From assembly GCA_029933075.1 (NCBI GenBank), contig JAOZOW010000004.1, positions 1 through 60,092 on the forward strand: a stretch of 60,092 bases of DNA. The letters are read 5' to 3'. Position numbers and translations under genes: made by a program. Positions within the stretch are counted from its first letter, which is position 1. Each line of letters opens with the position of its first letter. This DNA comes from Deltaproteobacteria bacterium (lineage in GTDB: Bacteria; Desulfobacterota; DSM-4660; Desulfatiglandales; Desulfatiglandaceae). Below, piece after piece: positions 32,025 through 40,391 of the stretch. The notes beneath the pieces are model-generated. The model searched no databases, was not told the origin of the DNA, and was given only the letters and a program-made list of their open reading frames with translations.

Positions 32025-33779
32025 TCAAGAAATGGTTGTAGTGCCCTGGGCCTTTAACTTCAAAAGTTGATTCAGTCCTTCTATGTCTCCCCTCTCCCTG
32101 GCTCTCTTAATGGATGCGGAGATTTTCTTCTGGAGGGCCTTCTGCCCGATCTCCAACAGGGCGGTGTCTACTTCAGCAGGCAAGCAGTGCGGCTCCTCCA
32201 TAAGAACCTCCCGGTATAGCTGTCTTGCCCCCTCCCCGGCCAAGGCATCAAGGAGGTCCTGAGGTGAAAAAGGGCCTCTTCGGGAATATTCCTTAAAAAA
32301 GGCGCCGAAGATCTCCACCACAGACGGGTCGGATACAAGCATCTGCCACTCGATGTCCATTAGCTTCGGGGCTACCTCAGGGTAGTGAACCAGCAGGTTG
32401 AGTAGATGAAGGTCGTCGAACCGCTTCCCCCCGCTGGCAGTCTCAACACGTTCCTTCAAATGCCTCCCCACGGCGGCTGTGGATGACTTTTTTCTGAAAG
32501 CTCTCAGCTCGGACCACACAACTTCATCTCGTACGCCCATCCTTTCAGCAATGCGGTGTCCGTACATCAACCTCTGGCTGTCGCCGCGCAGCTGGGAGAG
32601 GATAGGTATGATTTCCCTCAACACCCGTATCTTCACCTCCGGATCGGAATCACCCGGCCTCAGCCGCTGTTCCAGGTAGAGATCGAACATCAAAGGCGCA
32701 TGAGCAAGCAGCTCAAGGAAGCTATCGAGCCCCTCTGTATTTACGAAGCTGTCAGGGTCATGCCCATCGGGCAAAATGGCGGCCCTTGCCGAAACCCCTT
32801 CATTCAGAAACAGAGGCAGGCTTTTCAACATTGCGCCGATCCCGGCCTCGTCTGAATCAAACACCACCACCACCTCCGATGCATATCCCTTGAGCTTCCG
32901 GATATGTCTTTCGGTCAGGGCGGTCCCCAGTGTGGCCACTACCTCTTCAAGCCCATGATTTCTCAGCGCAAGACAGTCCATATAACCTTCAACCATCACC
33001 GCCCGTTGCTTCTTCCTGATTGCCTTATGGGAGGCATGCAAGCCGTATAGGGTCTCCCCTTTGCGGAAAATAGGGGTCTCCGGTGTATTGAGATATTTAG
33101 GCACGGAATCATCCAGTACTCTCCCTCCAAAACCAACAACCCGGTTTCTCAAATCAAAGATGGGAAAGACGATCCTGCCCCTGAACCGATCATAGTAGCC
33201 GCCCGTATCCCTCCGGATGATCAGACCGGCCAGCTCCGCCTTCTCCAGCTCCACTCCCCTTTTTCTCAGGGCAGCCGTAAGGCCTTCCCACTGGTCCGGG
33301 GCATAACCCAGCCTGAATTCGGCCATGGTCTCAGGAGTGATCGAGCGCCCTGCGAGATAATCCCTTGCAGACTTTCCCATGCCGGAGTGCATTAAGGATT
33401 TTTCAAAATAGAGAGCAGCGCTTTCATTTATTTTGAAAAGGGCCTCTCTCTGGGCTGCCCGCTTTCTTTCCTCATCGGATGAAAAAGTTTCCGGTATGCT
33501 GACATTGTATCTCTCCGCCAAATCCCGGAGGGCCTCAGGAAAAGTGGCCCCATGATACTCCATCCAAAAGGCGAAGATATCACCCCCCTTTTTACAGCCA
33601 AAGCAATGAAAGGTCTGCCTCTCCGGGCTCACTGTGAAGGAGGGGGCCTTTTCAGCATGAAAGGGGCAAAGGCCCACGTGATTCCGGCCCACCTTTCTGA
33701 GCTTCACATACTGGCCGATCAAGTCCACAATATCGGCCGCTCTCCTGACCTCCTCCTTGACAGACTGAAAAGGATTCAT
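32025..33779 (-). CDS. dnaG: DNA primase DnaG
   Basis: 584 aa. The N-terminal CHC2 zinc finger has C38, H41, C59 and C62 (LCPFHAEKAPSF, FHCFGCKKGGD). The TOPRIM/RNA polymerase domain has VEGYMDCLAL and VVVFDSDEAG, and a C-terminal DnaB-binding helical domain follows. It makes RNA primers at the replication fork. It lies between mutS2 and rpoD, the classical macromolecular-synthesis operon order (dnaG-rpoD). Confidence 0.97.
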   Translation of the reverse strand: MNPFQSVKEEVRRAADIVDLIGQYVKLRKVGRNHVGLCPFHAEKAPSFTVSPERQTFHCFGCKKGGDIFAFWMEYHGATFPEALRDLAERYNVSIPETFSSDEERKRAAQREALFKINESAALYFEKSLMHSGMGKSARDYLAGRSITPETMAEFRLGYAPDQWEGLTAALRKRGVELEKAELAGLIIRRDTGGYYDRFRGRIVFPIFDLRNRVVGFGGRVLDDSVPKYLNTPETPIFRKGETLYGLHASHKAIRKKQRAVMVEGYMDCLALRNHGLEEVVATLGTALTERHIRKLKGYASEVVVVFDSDEAGIGAMLKSLPLFLNEGVSARAAILPDGHDPDSFVNTEGLDSFLELLAHAPLMFDLYLEQRLRPGDSDPEVKIRVLREIIPILSQLRGDSQRLMYGHRIAERMGVRDEVVWSELRAFRKKSSTAAVGRHLKERVETASGGKRFDDLHLLNLLVHYPEVAPKLMDIEWQMLVSDPSVVEIFGAFFKEYSRRGPFSPQDLLDALAGEGARQLYREVLMEEPHCLPAEVDTALLEIGQKALQKKISASIKRARERGDIEGLNQLLKLKAQGTTTIS

Positions 33780-33870
33780 GCGGTCTCCGGGTGACTAACC
33801 CCTTTAAGACTGAGCGGTTCAACTCCTTGAAAGCAGGGCGGTTCCCACATGACCAAGGCAGTGGGAGGGC

Positions 33871-36255
33871 TCAGTAAAGCTCCACGAGAGTTATGGCATC
33901 GCCCCCTGATCTTTCATCACCCCCCGAGAAACTCTTCACCGAAGGAACCGATCTCAAATGCTCGCGGATCGCATCCCTTAGCTTGCCGGTCCCAAACCCA
34001 TGAATTATTCTAAGGCTCCCCTGCCCTGTCACAATTGCCCGATCAATGGTCTTGTCCACCATCACAAGCGCTTCATCCACCCTGTATCCTATAACATTCA
34101 GCTCCCTCAAGGCAGGACCGGGCAGCTGCCAGGGCATTGCACCTCCGGATGCCCCCTTCGAAACCGCGCTCTCTGGATCACCGACGGCTTCCAGGTCCTC
34201 AACGGGTGCGGCAACCTTCACATTGCCTAAAAGGATGCGAGCCGTGCCTGCAGTTACATCCACTTCCTGGACGACCCCTTTTTGTTTGAGCTTTTTATGG
34301 TAGACCCACCCGCCCTTGCGGATATCATGGCCGGCGGGGCCGCACCCGGCTCCCTCTTCCTGCACGAAGCTTTCCATTAATCGGGCGGACACCTCGGCAT
34401 ATTTCTTGTTCACATAGGCCTGGGGCGGAGCCTTTTTGCCCTGCTTGAGCAGATTGACGGCTCTTCTCAGTTCCTCTCTGGCCTCCCTGATGGCCGCTTC
34501 GGCCTCTCTCTTTTTCCGCTCCAGAAGCCCTCTTTTTTCCTCCTCCAAGGCCTCCATTCTTTCATGTAGCTCTCTGGATGCTTCATTATGCTTTCTTCTG
34601 GCCTCCTCAGCCTCGGACTCCTTACGCTCTGTATCCTTAATCAAGTGGTCCAGCTTTTCTATGAGACGATTGAGGCGAATTTCATCCTGGTCAAGGTATC
34701 CCCTCGCCTCCTCAATGAGACGGGAAGGCAATCCCGCGGCCTTGGCAATTTCCAGGGCATGGCTGATTCCGGGGGAGCCGTATTGCAATTTGAAAGTGGG
34801 GCATTTCCTGAGTCTGTCGAATTCAACGGAAGCGGTTATCGCGCCTTTCTTGAGCAAACCATAAGTCTTTAAACGATTCAGGTGCGTGGAGATGGCAACA
34901 AAAGCGCCCCTGTCTGTGATGTGCTCGAGGAGGGCCATTGCAAGGGCAGCACCCTCGTCAGGATCGGTCCCCATACCCGGCTCATCAATAATCACAAGGC
35001 TTTTGGCGTCCGCATGCTCGAGGAGGTATTTCAAATGGACCGCATGTGCCGAGAAGGTGCTCTCACCTGTCTGTATGTCCTGATCATCGCCAATCTCCGC
35101 CAGCACCCGATCAAAAACAGGGAGCCTGCTCCCTTCCTGGGCAGGGATGGGAATGCCTGCCTGCGCCATAAGGCTCATAAGCCCGAGGGTCTTCAGAGAA
35201 ACGGTTTTTCCCCCCCTGTTTGGTCCCGATATGATTAAAAGGCTCTGTCCGCGGTCCATGACAAGGTCGATGGGCACCGGCGGCCCCTGCCCGGCCTCAT
35301 CGCTGTCTCGCCCCAGGGCGAGCAGGATTGGATTCTTGGCTCCTCTGAGCTCAAGTGCGCACTCGTTACCGATCTCCGGTACTATGCAAGAAAATGCCTC
35401 GCTGAACCTTGCCCTGGCATGGATCCCATCAAGCCTCCCTATCACGGCCTGTGCCGTTTTGAGATCGAAGGCCGCCTCCCGGATCATATCGGTGATCCGG
35501 GTCAATATCCGTCGTACCTCCTCTCCTTCTTCCTCGTTTAGCTCTGCCAATCTATTATTGTGCTCTATCGCCTCCACGGGCTCCAGAAAGCAGGTTGTCC
35601 TTGTCTGGGAGTAATCATGGACAATTCCCTGTATCCGCCCTTTGTATTCGCTCCTGAGGGATATTACGTACCGCCCGCCCCGAACAGTGATCACTTGCTG
35701 GTCCTGCCCCCGGCCCGGGATTGCAGCGGAACGCTGCATCTCTTCCAGTTTCTTATGGAGGTCCGACCTGAGCCTGGTTTTTTCCCTCCTTATGCGCTTC
35801 AGAGTGCTGCTGGCCGAATCCCTGACTTCACCTCCTGGTGAAAGGGCATTTTCCACCGCCTCAGCCAAGTCCAGGAAATCAGAGGCTTCTCTGACCATCC
35901 CCCACAGTCCGGGGCACAGCGATTGTTGAGACCTCAGGAGCTTTTTTGACTGTTGGGAGGCCTTTACCAATCTGAGTATACATATGATATCGTCCGGTTG
36001 CAGGTAGGATCCATCGGCTTCGGATTTCTCCAAAAAGGGTGATATGTCTATGAGATCAGAAAATGATATGAACCCCTTCACCTTTAGAAGGAGCCTCATC
36101 TCCGAAACCAGCCTGAATTCATAGTCAATGAATGTGATGTCGCTTGAAGGTTTCAGTGATTGGCAATCCGCGCGACCCAACGGGCTGGAGGCGTATCGGG
36201 CCAAGACTTCAAGCAGGCTATCGTATCCAAGAACCCGGTATGTACGGTCGATCAT
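33871..36255 (-). CDS. mutS2: Endonuclease MutS2
   Basis: 794 aa from ATG 36255 (an in-frame TTG at 36267 adds four residues). The MutS core and clamp are followed by the ABC-type ATPase with Walker A ISGPNRGGKTVSLKTLGLMS near residue 330, Walker B LVIIDEPGMGTDPDEGAALA, and a long coiled coil (about 520-630). The C-terminal Smr nuclease domain ends RIIHGFGTGKLRDAIREHLR. MutS2 acts against recombination intermediates or splits collided ribosomes, depending on species; it is not a mismatch repair protein. It is 25 bp downstream of yqeY. Confidence 0.96.
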   Translation of the reverse strand: MIDRTYRVLGYDSLLEVLARYASSPLGRADCQSLKPSSDITFIDYEFRLVSEMRLLLKVKGFISFSDLIDISPFLEKSEADGSYLQPDDIICILRLVKASQQSKKLLRSQQSLCPGLWGMVREASDFLDLAEAVENALSPGGEVRDSASSTLKRIRREKTRLRSDLHKKLEEMQRSAAIPGRGQDQQVITVRGGRYVISLRSEYKGRIQGIVHDYSQTRTTCFLEPVEAIEHNNRLAELNEEEGEEVRRILTRITDMIREAAFDLKTAQAVIGRLDGIHARARFSEAFSCIVPEIGNECALELRGAKNPILLALGRDSDEAGQGPPVPIDLVMDRGQSLLIISGPNRGGKTVSLKTLGLMSLMAQAGIPIPAQEGSRLPVFDRVLAEIGDDQDIQTGESTFSAHAVHLKYLLEHADAKSLVIIDEPGMGTDPDEGAALAMALLEHITDRGAFVAISTHLNRLKTYGLLKKGAITASVEFDRLRKCPTFKLQYGSPGISHALEIAKAAGLPSRLIEEARGYLDQDEIRLNRLIEKLDHLIKDTERKESEAEEARRKHNEASRELHERMEALEEEKRGLLERKKREAEAAIREAREELRRAVNLLKQGKKAPPQAYVNKKYAEVSARLMESFVQEEGAGCGPAGHDIRKGGWVYHKKLKQKGVVQEVDVTAGTARILLGNVKVAAPVEDLEAVGDPESAVSKGASGGAMPWQLPGPALRELNVIGYRVDEALVMVDKTIDRAIVTGQGSLRIIHGFGTGKLRDAIREHLRSVPSVKSFSGGDERSGGDAITLVELY

Positions 36256-36280
36256 GCGAGCGGTCAAAAAACGTGGGTCT

Positions 36281-36724
36281 TTAGGTCAACAACTTCCTGG
36301 CTATCTCGTTTACCTCTTTGCCCTGCGCCTGTCCTGCCATCCTGGCCATGGCCATCTTCATGACTTTCCCCAGGTCCTTGGGGCCGGAAGCCGACAACTC
36401 TGAAATAATCTCCTTCACGATACGTTCGATCTCCTCGCGACCCAACTGCTGGGGCAAGTATTCGTAGAAGATCTTCGTCTCCTGCTCTTCTTTTGCAGCC
36501 AGATCCTCGCGACCCGCCTTTCTGAATTCCTCCGCGGCCTCTTTCCCTTTTTTCACCATGGAGGAAAGGGTCGCCTGAATTTCCTCGTCCGTCAGCTCTC
36601 GTCCCTTTTCCACCTGCTTGTTTTTCAAAGAGGTCTTCAGCATTCTGAGGCATGATACCCGAAGCTGATCTTTGGATTTCATGGCCTTTTTCAGATCTTC
36701 CACTATTTTTTCATTGAGAGACAT
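36281..36724 (-). CDS. yqeY: GatB/YqeY domain protein
   Basis: 147 aa. It begins SLNEKIVEDLKKAMKSKD and contains IFYEYLPQQLGREEIERIV and the C-terminal GKVMKMAMARMAGQAQGKEV, all typical of YqeY. The domain is shared with the GatB tail that binds tRNA; a free-standing role in tRNA-dependent amidation is suspected but unproven. It is the first gene of the operon with mutS2, dnaG and rpoD, driven by a near-consensus promoter. The usual upstream rpsU gene is absent here. Confidence 0.92.
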   Translation of the reverse strand: MSLNEKIVEDLKKAMKSKDQLRVSCLRMLKTSLKNKQVEKGRELTDEEIQATLSSMVKKGKEAAEEFRKAGREDLAAKEEQETKIFYEYLPQQLGREEIERIVKEIISELSASGPKDLGKVMKMAMARMAGQAQGKEVNEIARKLLT

Positions 36725-36817
36725 GTGATCCGCTCCGGTGGACTTCTCTTAAAAGGACAGGTAGATTGAGCTATATTTTGAGGAATTATTAATGGAATTG
36801 AACAAAGCCAAACTTTT

Positions 36818-36845
36818 ATTATACTTATAAAATAATTCTTGTCAA
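36818..36845 (-). promoter_or_regulatory. Consensus sigma-70 promoter of yqeY-mutS2-dnaG-rpoD
   Basis: TTGACA (36840-36845), 16-nt AT-rich spacer, TATAAT (36818-36823) on the minus strand. Both boxes are perfect. It begins 8 bp beyond the hisA stop, and the predicted leader is about 85 nt. Confidence 0.8.
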
Positions 36846-36852
36846 CAGAATT

Positions 36853-37584
36853 TTACGCGTCACCTTTTGCAACCCTGATAGCCTCGGCAAGATCGAGGCT
36901 CCCCTCATATATGGCCCTTCCGGTTATCATCCCGATCACCCCGTGCTCGGCCAGCGGCAGTAAACGGAGAACATCGGAAATTCCCGAGATACCCCCCGAG
37001 GCGATGACCGGGGTCTGCACAGACCTGGCAAACTCGCTCGTAGCCTTGACATTCGGCCCTGTGCCCATTCCATCCCTCTGAATGTCAGTATAAATGATCG
37101 AAGATACCCCCACCCCTTCATACCGCTTAGCCAGCCTGAGGGGCGTCAAATCAATCTCCTGTGTCCAGCCCTCAAGTGCCACCCGGTCCTCCCTGGCATC
37201 GATCCCTAAAATGATCTTGCCGGGATAGCGGTCGCAGGCATTCATGACAAAATCAGGGTCCCTGTAAACCGCTGTGCCGAGAATTACGTACGACACGCCA
37301 GTGTCGAAATATGCCTCAACACTTGCCATATCCCTCACACCGCCCCCGAGCTCTACAGGGATCGGCACTGCGGCCACAATTCTCTTTATGGTACTGTGGT
37401 TGGCAGGTCTTCCCTGAACCGCACCGTCAAGATCAACCAGGTGGAGTCTCTCCGCCCCCTGCTCATACCACCTCCGTGCCATCTCCTCAGGGGAGTCCGA
37501 ATACACCGTCTCTTCCCACATTCGTCCCTGCCTGAGCCTGACACAGCGCCCTTCCTTAATATCTATGGCGGGGATGACAATCAA
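36853..37584 (-). CDS. hisA: Phosphoribosyl-formimino-AICAR-P isomerase HisA
   Basis: 243 aa TIM barrel. The two catalytic Asp residues are in VIPAIDIKEGRCVRL (D8) and ILGIDAR (about 130), with phosphate-binding ELGGGVRDM and IASGGISG. It performs the Amadori isomerisation of ProFAR in histidine synthesis. Its start overlaps the lipoprotein stop by 4 bp, so it is translated from the same message as hisB and the lipoprotein gene. No hisH or hisF is visible next to it in the window. Confidence 0.96.
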   Translation of the reverse strand: MIVIPAIDIKEGRCVRLRQGRMWEETVYSDSPEEMARRWYEQGAERLHLVDLDGAVQGRPANHSTIKRIVAAVPIPVELGGGVRDMASVEAYFDTGVSYVILGTAVYRDPDFVMNACDRYPGKIILGIDAREDRVALEGWTQEIDLTPLRLAKRYEGVGVSSIIYTDIQRDGMGTGPNVKATSEFARSVQTPVIASGGISGISDVLRLLPLAEHGVIGMITGRAIYEGSLDLAEAIRVAKGDA

Positions 37585-38306
37585 GGCTTCTTCTCCTCTC
37601 CCCCCTCCCGGCCACCTGGCATCTCCTTCAACATTTTACCGAGACCATAGAGCGCCAGCTCCTCCACCGTCATCCACCGTCCCCTGCCCTGCCTGAATAT
37701 CGCCCAGTCAAGGAGGTTCTCCGAAAGGGAGCGCTGGGTCTTGTCGAACTTTCCCTTCCATAGGATCCTGCCGTCCTCCGGCCTGATCATGTGGAGATCA
37801 AAGGCCACAGAGGCCGGGCGATTTACCGCATAATCGGTCCCGGCCCTTTCCTGCCAGCGGTAGATGTGGCCTGCCAGCACAGCATCCGCACCAAAGGCCT
37901 TTCCAATCTTCTGAAGCAACCTGACAGTCCCCACTCCCAGGCATTCATCAGAATCCAGGATGCTCGATGACACGCCTTTGGCCTGCCCCGGGGATATGAG
38001 CTGGTATTTTTTCGACTCCACCATTCGATCGAAAAGGGCATCAGTCATGATCCTTGCCGCTACTCCTGGGACAGGCCCGCCCGCATAGACAGATCCGCTG
38101 ATGGGCCCCCGGACCACCCCCGGTTTTTCGGCGGCAGTCCGGACCGCGCCAAAACCCACCACGACTACTTTGTGGATCACTGGCGCAGGGGGGCTTTCTC
38201 CTGTCTTTTTTAGATACCCTGGGTGGCAGCCTGCCATCCCCATCAAAAAAACAGGCAGGGCAACAGAGAAGAAAAGCAAGGGTATCGTAAGAATTTTCCT
38301 CTGCAT
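37581..38306 (-). CDS. Predicted lipoprotein (CsgG/GNA1162-like) embedded between hisB and hisA
   Basis: 241 aa. The signal sequence MQRKILTIPLLFFSVALPVF is followed by the lipobox GMAGC (Cys27). The mature part alternates strands and helices in a way that recalls CsgG/GNA1162-type outer-membrane lipoproteins (FGADAVLAGHIYRWQE, DLHMIRPEDGRILWKGKFD), but this is only a resemblance. It starts 15 bp after hisB and overlaps hisA by 4 bp. A lipoprotein inside a histidine operon has no obvious metabolic reason; operon hitchhiking is likely. Confidence 0.7.
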   Translation of the reverse strand: MQRKILTIPLLFFSVALPVFLMGMAGCHPGYLKKTGESPPAPVIHKVVVVGFGAVRTAAEKPGVVRGPISGSVYAGGPVPGVAARIMTDALFDRMVESKKYQLISPGQAKGVSSSILDSDECLGVGTVRLLQKIGKAFGADAVLAGHIYRWQERAGTDYAVNRPASVAFDLHMIRPEDGRILWKGKFDKTQRSLSENLLDWAIFRQGRGRWMTVEELALYGLGKMLKEMPGGREGGEEKKP

Positions 38307-38321
38307 GGGAAATCTCCCTCT

Positions 38322-38912
38322 CTACAAAAGTCCCTTTGTGGAAGGGACGCCGCCCTCTAACCGGACTTCGATGCCGCAGGCTTGGTCCAGGGCCCTCCCA
38401 AAGGCCTTGAATATGGCCTCGGAAACATGGTGAGGCTCGTCTCCTGCCTGCAAGTCCACATGCATTGTGATGCCCGCGTTTGTCACCAAAGCGCGAAAAA
38501 ACTCTTTGACCAGACCCACGTCGAATTTCCCGGTCATCCGCTTTTTCAGGCTCACTCGGTAAGCCAGTACGGGTCGATTGGAGATATCGAGGACCACTCT
38601 CGCCAAGGCCTCATCCATAGGCACAGTGGCCTCTCCATAGCGCCTAATTCCACCCTTGTCCCCCAAGGCCTCCTTAATGGCCTGCCCTATGCATATGCCG
38701 AGGTCCTCCACAGTGTGGTGATCGTCAACCTCGGTATCGCCCCTGGCTTTCAGCTCCAGGTCCAGGAACCCATGGGCTGCCATGAGGCTCAGCATATGAT
38801 CCAGAAATGGAATGCCCGTATCTATCGATGACCGACCGCTGCCATCCAGGTTGAGCGCCAAGCGGACCTCTGTCTCTTCGGTCTTCCTTTCGATTTTCGC
38901 GTCACGACTCAT
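38322..38912 (-). CDS. hisB: Imidazoleglycerol-phosphate dehydratase HisB
   Basis: 196 aa, the monofunctional form without the phosphatase domain. Metal-binding histidine motifs are FLDHMLSLMAAHG, DDHHTVEDLGI (residues near 60) and GDEPHHVSEAIFKAFGRAL (near 160). It dehydrates imidazole glycerol phosphate with Mn. It is the first gene of hisB-lipoprotein-hisA. A TTGACA lies about 100 bp upstream, but no good -10 was found at standard spacing. Confidence 0.97.
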   Translation of the reverse strand: MSRDAKIERKTEETEVRLALNLDGSGRSSIDTGIPFLDHMLSLMAAHGFLDLELKARGDTEVDDHHTVEDLGICIGQAIKEALGDKGGIRRYGEATVPMDEALARVVLDISNRPVLAYRVSLKKRMTGKFDVGLVKEFFRALVTNAGITMHVDLQAGDEPHHVSEAIFKAFGRALDQACGIEVRLEGGVPSTKGLL

Positions 38913-39166
38913 GTGTCACCGCCCCAGCTGAATGAAAAAATCGATCTGATGTTCGTTGAAATTTCCCGGGTTCGATCAGTGTACGATGTGCCTTTACATA
39001 TCCTTATCATTGGAGTGTAAATGTCAAGGGAACGGGGGTATGAACGGAATGGCCTGCTGGTTTATTTACACAAAATATGGGGTTTGAAATTTATATATAT
39101 ACAATATTTATTGTTACACCATAAGTCAATACCCCTACAGAAATTTATCTGCTATTCCTTTTTGAC
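38913..39166. other. AT-rich gap without a supported gene
   Basis: 254 bp between hisB and the tRNA-Ala terminator. It contains the run TATATATACAATATTTAT near 39091-39110 and a lone TTGACA on the minus strand near 39018-39023. No ORF with a ribosome binding site and no RNA signature was found. Confidence 0.4.
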
Positions 39167-39215
39167 AAAAGGCTTCCCCCCGGGCGCCGCTGTCTGGGGG
39201 CCCGGAGTGGAAGCC
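39167..39215 (-). terminator. Hairpin terminator behind tRNA-Ala
   Basis: On the minus strand GGCTTCC (39209-39215) pairs with GGAAGCC (39171-39177), reinforced by CCGGGC/GCCCGG inside, and is followed by TTTTGTC. It lies 20 bp behind the tRNA-Ala 3' end. Confidence 0.6.
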
Positions 39216-39234
39216 AAAACGCCTTGATATGGGC

Positions 39235-39310
39235 TGGTGGAGATGAGGGGAATCGAACCCCTGACCTGTACGTTGCGAACGTACCGCTCTCCCAACTGAG
39301 CTACATCCCC
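39235..39310 (-). tRNA. tRNA-Ala (CGC)
   Basis: 76 nt with encoded CCA. Acceptor GGGGATG/CATCTCC contains the G3-U70 identity pair of alanine tRNAs. Anticodon loop TTCGCAA gives CGC (reads GCG). D-arm AGCTCAGTTGGGAGAGC, T-loop GGTTCGATTCC. Confidence 0.95.
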
Positions 39311-39375
39311 ACTTCAGTTGTCTGCCCTTTCATGCGATATAATCGCTATCGCAAGAGATTGATTCCGAATTTTTT

Positions 39376-39403
39376 ATTATAACCGAACAGAAACTTAAAT
39401 CAA
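39376..39403 (-). promoter_or_regulatory. Candidate promoter of tRNA-Ala
   Basis: TTGATT (39398-39403), 16-nt spacer, TATAAT (39376-39381) on the minus strand, 65 bp before the tRNA. Confidence 0.5.
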
Positions 39404-39472
39404 TGCCTTTTTATACGCCTTCTTGCCAAAAGGATTTGACTTTCGCCCGGTTTGTGATAAGAATTTTTACGC

Positions 39473-39549
39473 GCCCCCGTAGCTCAGGTGGATAGAGCAC
39501 CAGATTCCTAATCTGGGTGCCGCGTGTTCGAGTCACGCCGGGGGCACCA
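39473..39549 (+). tRNA. tRNA-Arg (CCT)
   Basis: 77 nt with encoded CCA. Acceptor GCCCCCG/CGGGGGC, anticodon loop TTCCTAA giving CCT (reads AGG), T-loop GTTCGAGTC. A TTGACT box lies about 37 bp upstream. It is the left border of the DUF4143 ATPase island; tRNA-Arg genes are frequent integration sites, but no duplicated 3' end was seen on the far side. Confidence 0.95.
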
Positions 39550-39642
39550 CTTCTCTTCATCCATGAACCTTGCCCGGCCATACAAACTTCCACCCCGCTC
39601 CCCCCACGAGGTCACGGGAGCGATCCTGCAATAGGTCTTGCG

Positions 39643-39816
39643 CTAATCGGCAGGTGCGTAATAACACCGCTTGGGAGATATCACTTTGCCCTTTTTCTTC
39701 AGCTCGCTGATCACCTTGGAGACTTCCTTGCTCTCCACCCCTATCATCTTTGCCACATCGCCCGGCCTGACAGGTTTGCCGGCCTTTTTCATGGCATTCA
39801 ATACCTTCTTCTCCAT
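39643..39816 (-). CDS. Small winged-helix-like DNA-binding protein
   Basis: 57 aa starting MEKKVLNAMKKAGKPVRPGD. The helix-turn-helix reads DVAKMIGVESKEVSKVISEL, and the wing follows with KKKGKVISPKRCYYAP. It has a strong AGGAGGT 6 nt before the ATG at 39816. Such single-wHTH mini-proteins are common in sulfate reducers and may be transcription factors or antitoxin-like regulators. It sits between tRNA-Arg and the ATPase remnant, on the same strand as the ATPases. Confidence 0.75.
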   Translation of the reverse strand: MEKKVLNAMKKAGKPVRPGDVAKMIGVESKEVSKVISELKKKGKVISPKRCYYAPAD

Positions 39817-39915
39817 TCTCTCACCTCCTGTTCTGATTCCGCTGGGGTAGAAACGGCAACGGAAAATTGACCCACCGCAAAGAGTTCTCCGGCAAGGCGA
39901 TATCCGATAGGTAAT

Positions 39916-40310
39916 TTAGCTCCTGCAAGGCGCCTGAAAAAGCCGCCTTGATGGGATTGCCCAGATTTCAGGTTCAGAGATTTGTTTGATCTCATTGCCG
40001 CGGTAAATGACAATCCCGCCCAGCCATCTACTGCCAAGACTTGAAGCGATCCCATTAATTGCCCTGATGTCCTTGTTGACCACTGTTTGGCGGGATTTGA
40101 TCTCCATTCCTATAAACCCTGCTTCAGTCTCAAGCAGAATATCCAGTTCCATGCCAGATCTGGTCCTATAAAAATAGATTTCCGCATCAAGCTGGACGGT
40201 TTTTATCCACTTAATGAGTTCGGAGACAACCATTGTCTCATATAACTGCCCTGTAATTTCACCCCTAAAACCGGATCGTAAAATATACAGGAAAAATGTT
40301 TTATCAACCT
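39916..40310 (-). pseudogene. C-terminal remnant of a DUF4143 AAA ATPase
   Basis: About 130 codons are open on the minus strand and match only the C-terminal nuclease-like part of the DUF4143 family: GQLYETMVVSELIKWIK, then YRTRSGMELDILLETEAGF, then GMEIKSRQTV, ending WAIPSRRLF. The catalytic-looking D and E-x-K pattern is kept. The AAA domain and HTH are absent, and an in-frame TAA lies just upstream. An N-terminal fragment lies at 42118-42267 on the same strand with an intact ATPase gene between the two, so they may be halves of one disrupted gene. Confidence 0.75.
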
Positions 40311-40391
40311 TAATTTATCCCTGGAGACATTCACATGTCACACGGAAACCTTCAAAAAAACATATGAAATCATAGTCCCCCTTTTTTCTTA

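Noticed and set aside
39411-39593. 60-aa minus-strand frame
   Set aside because: It is the antisense of tRNA-Arg and flanks.
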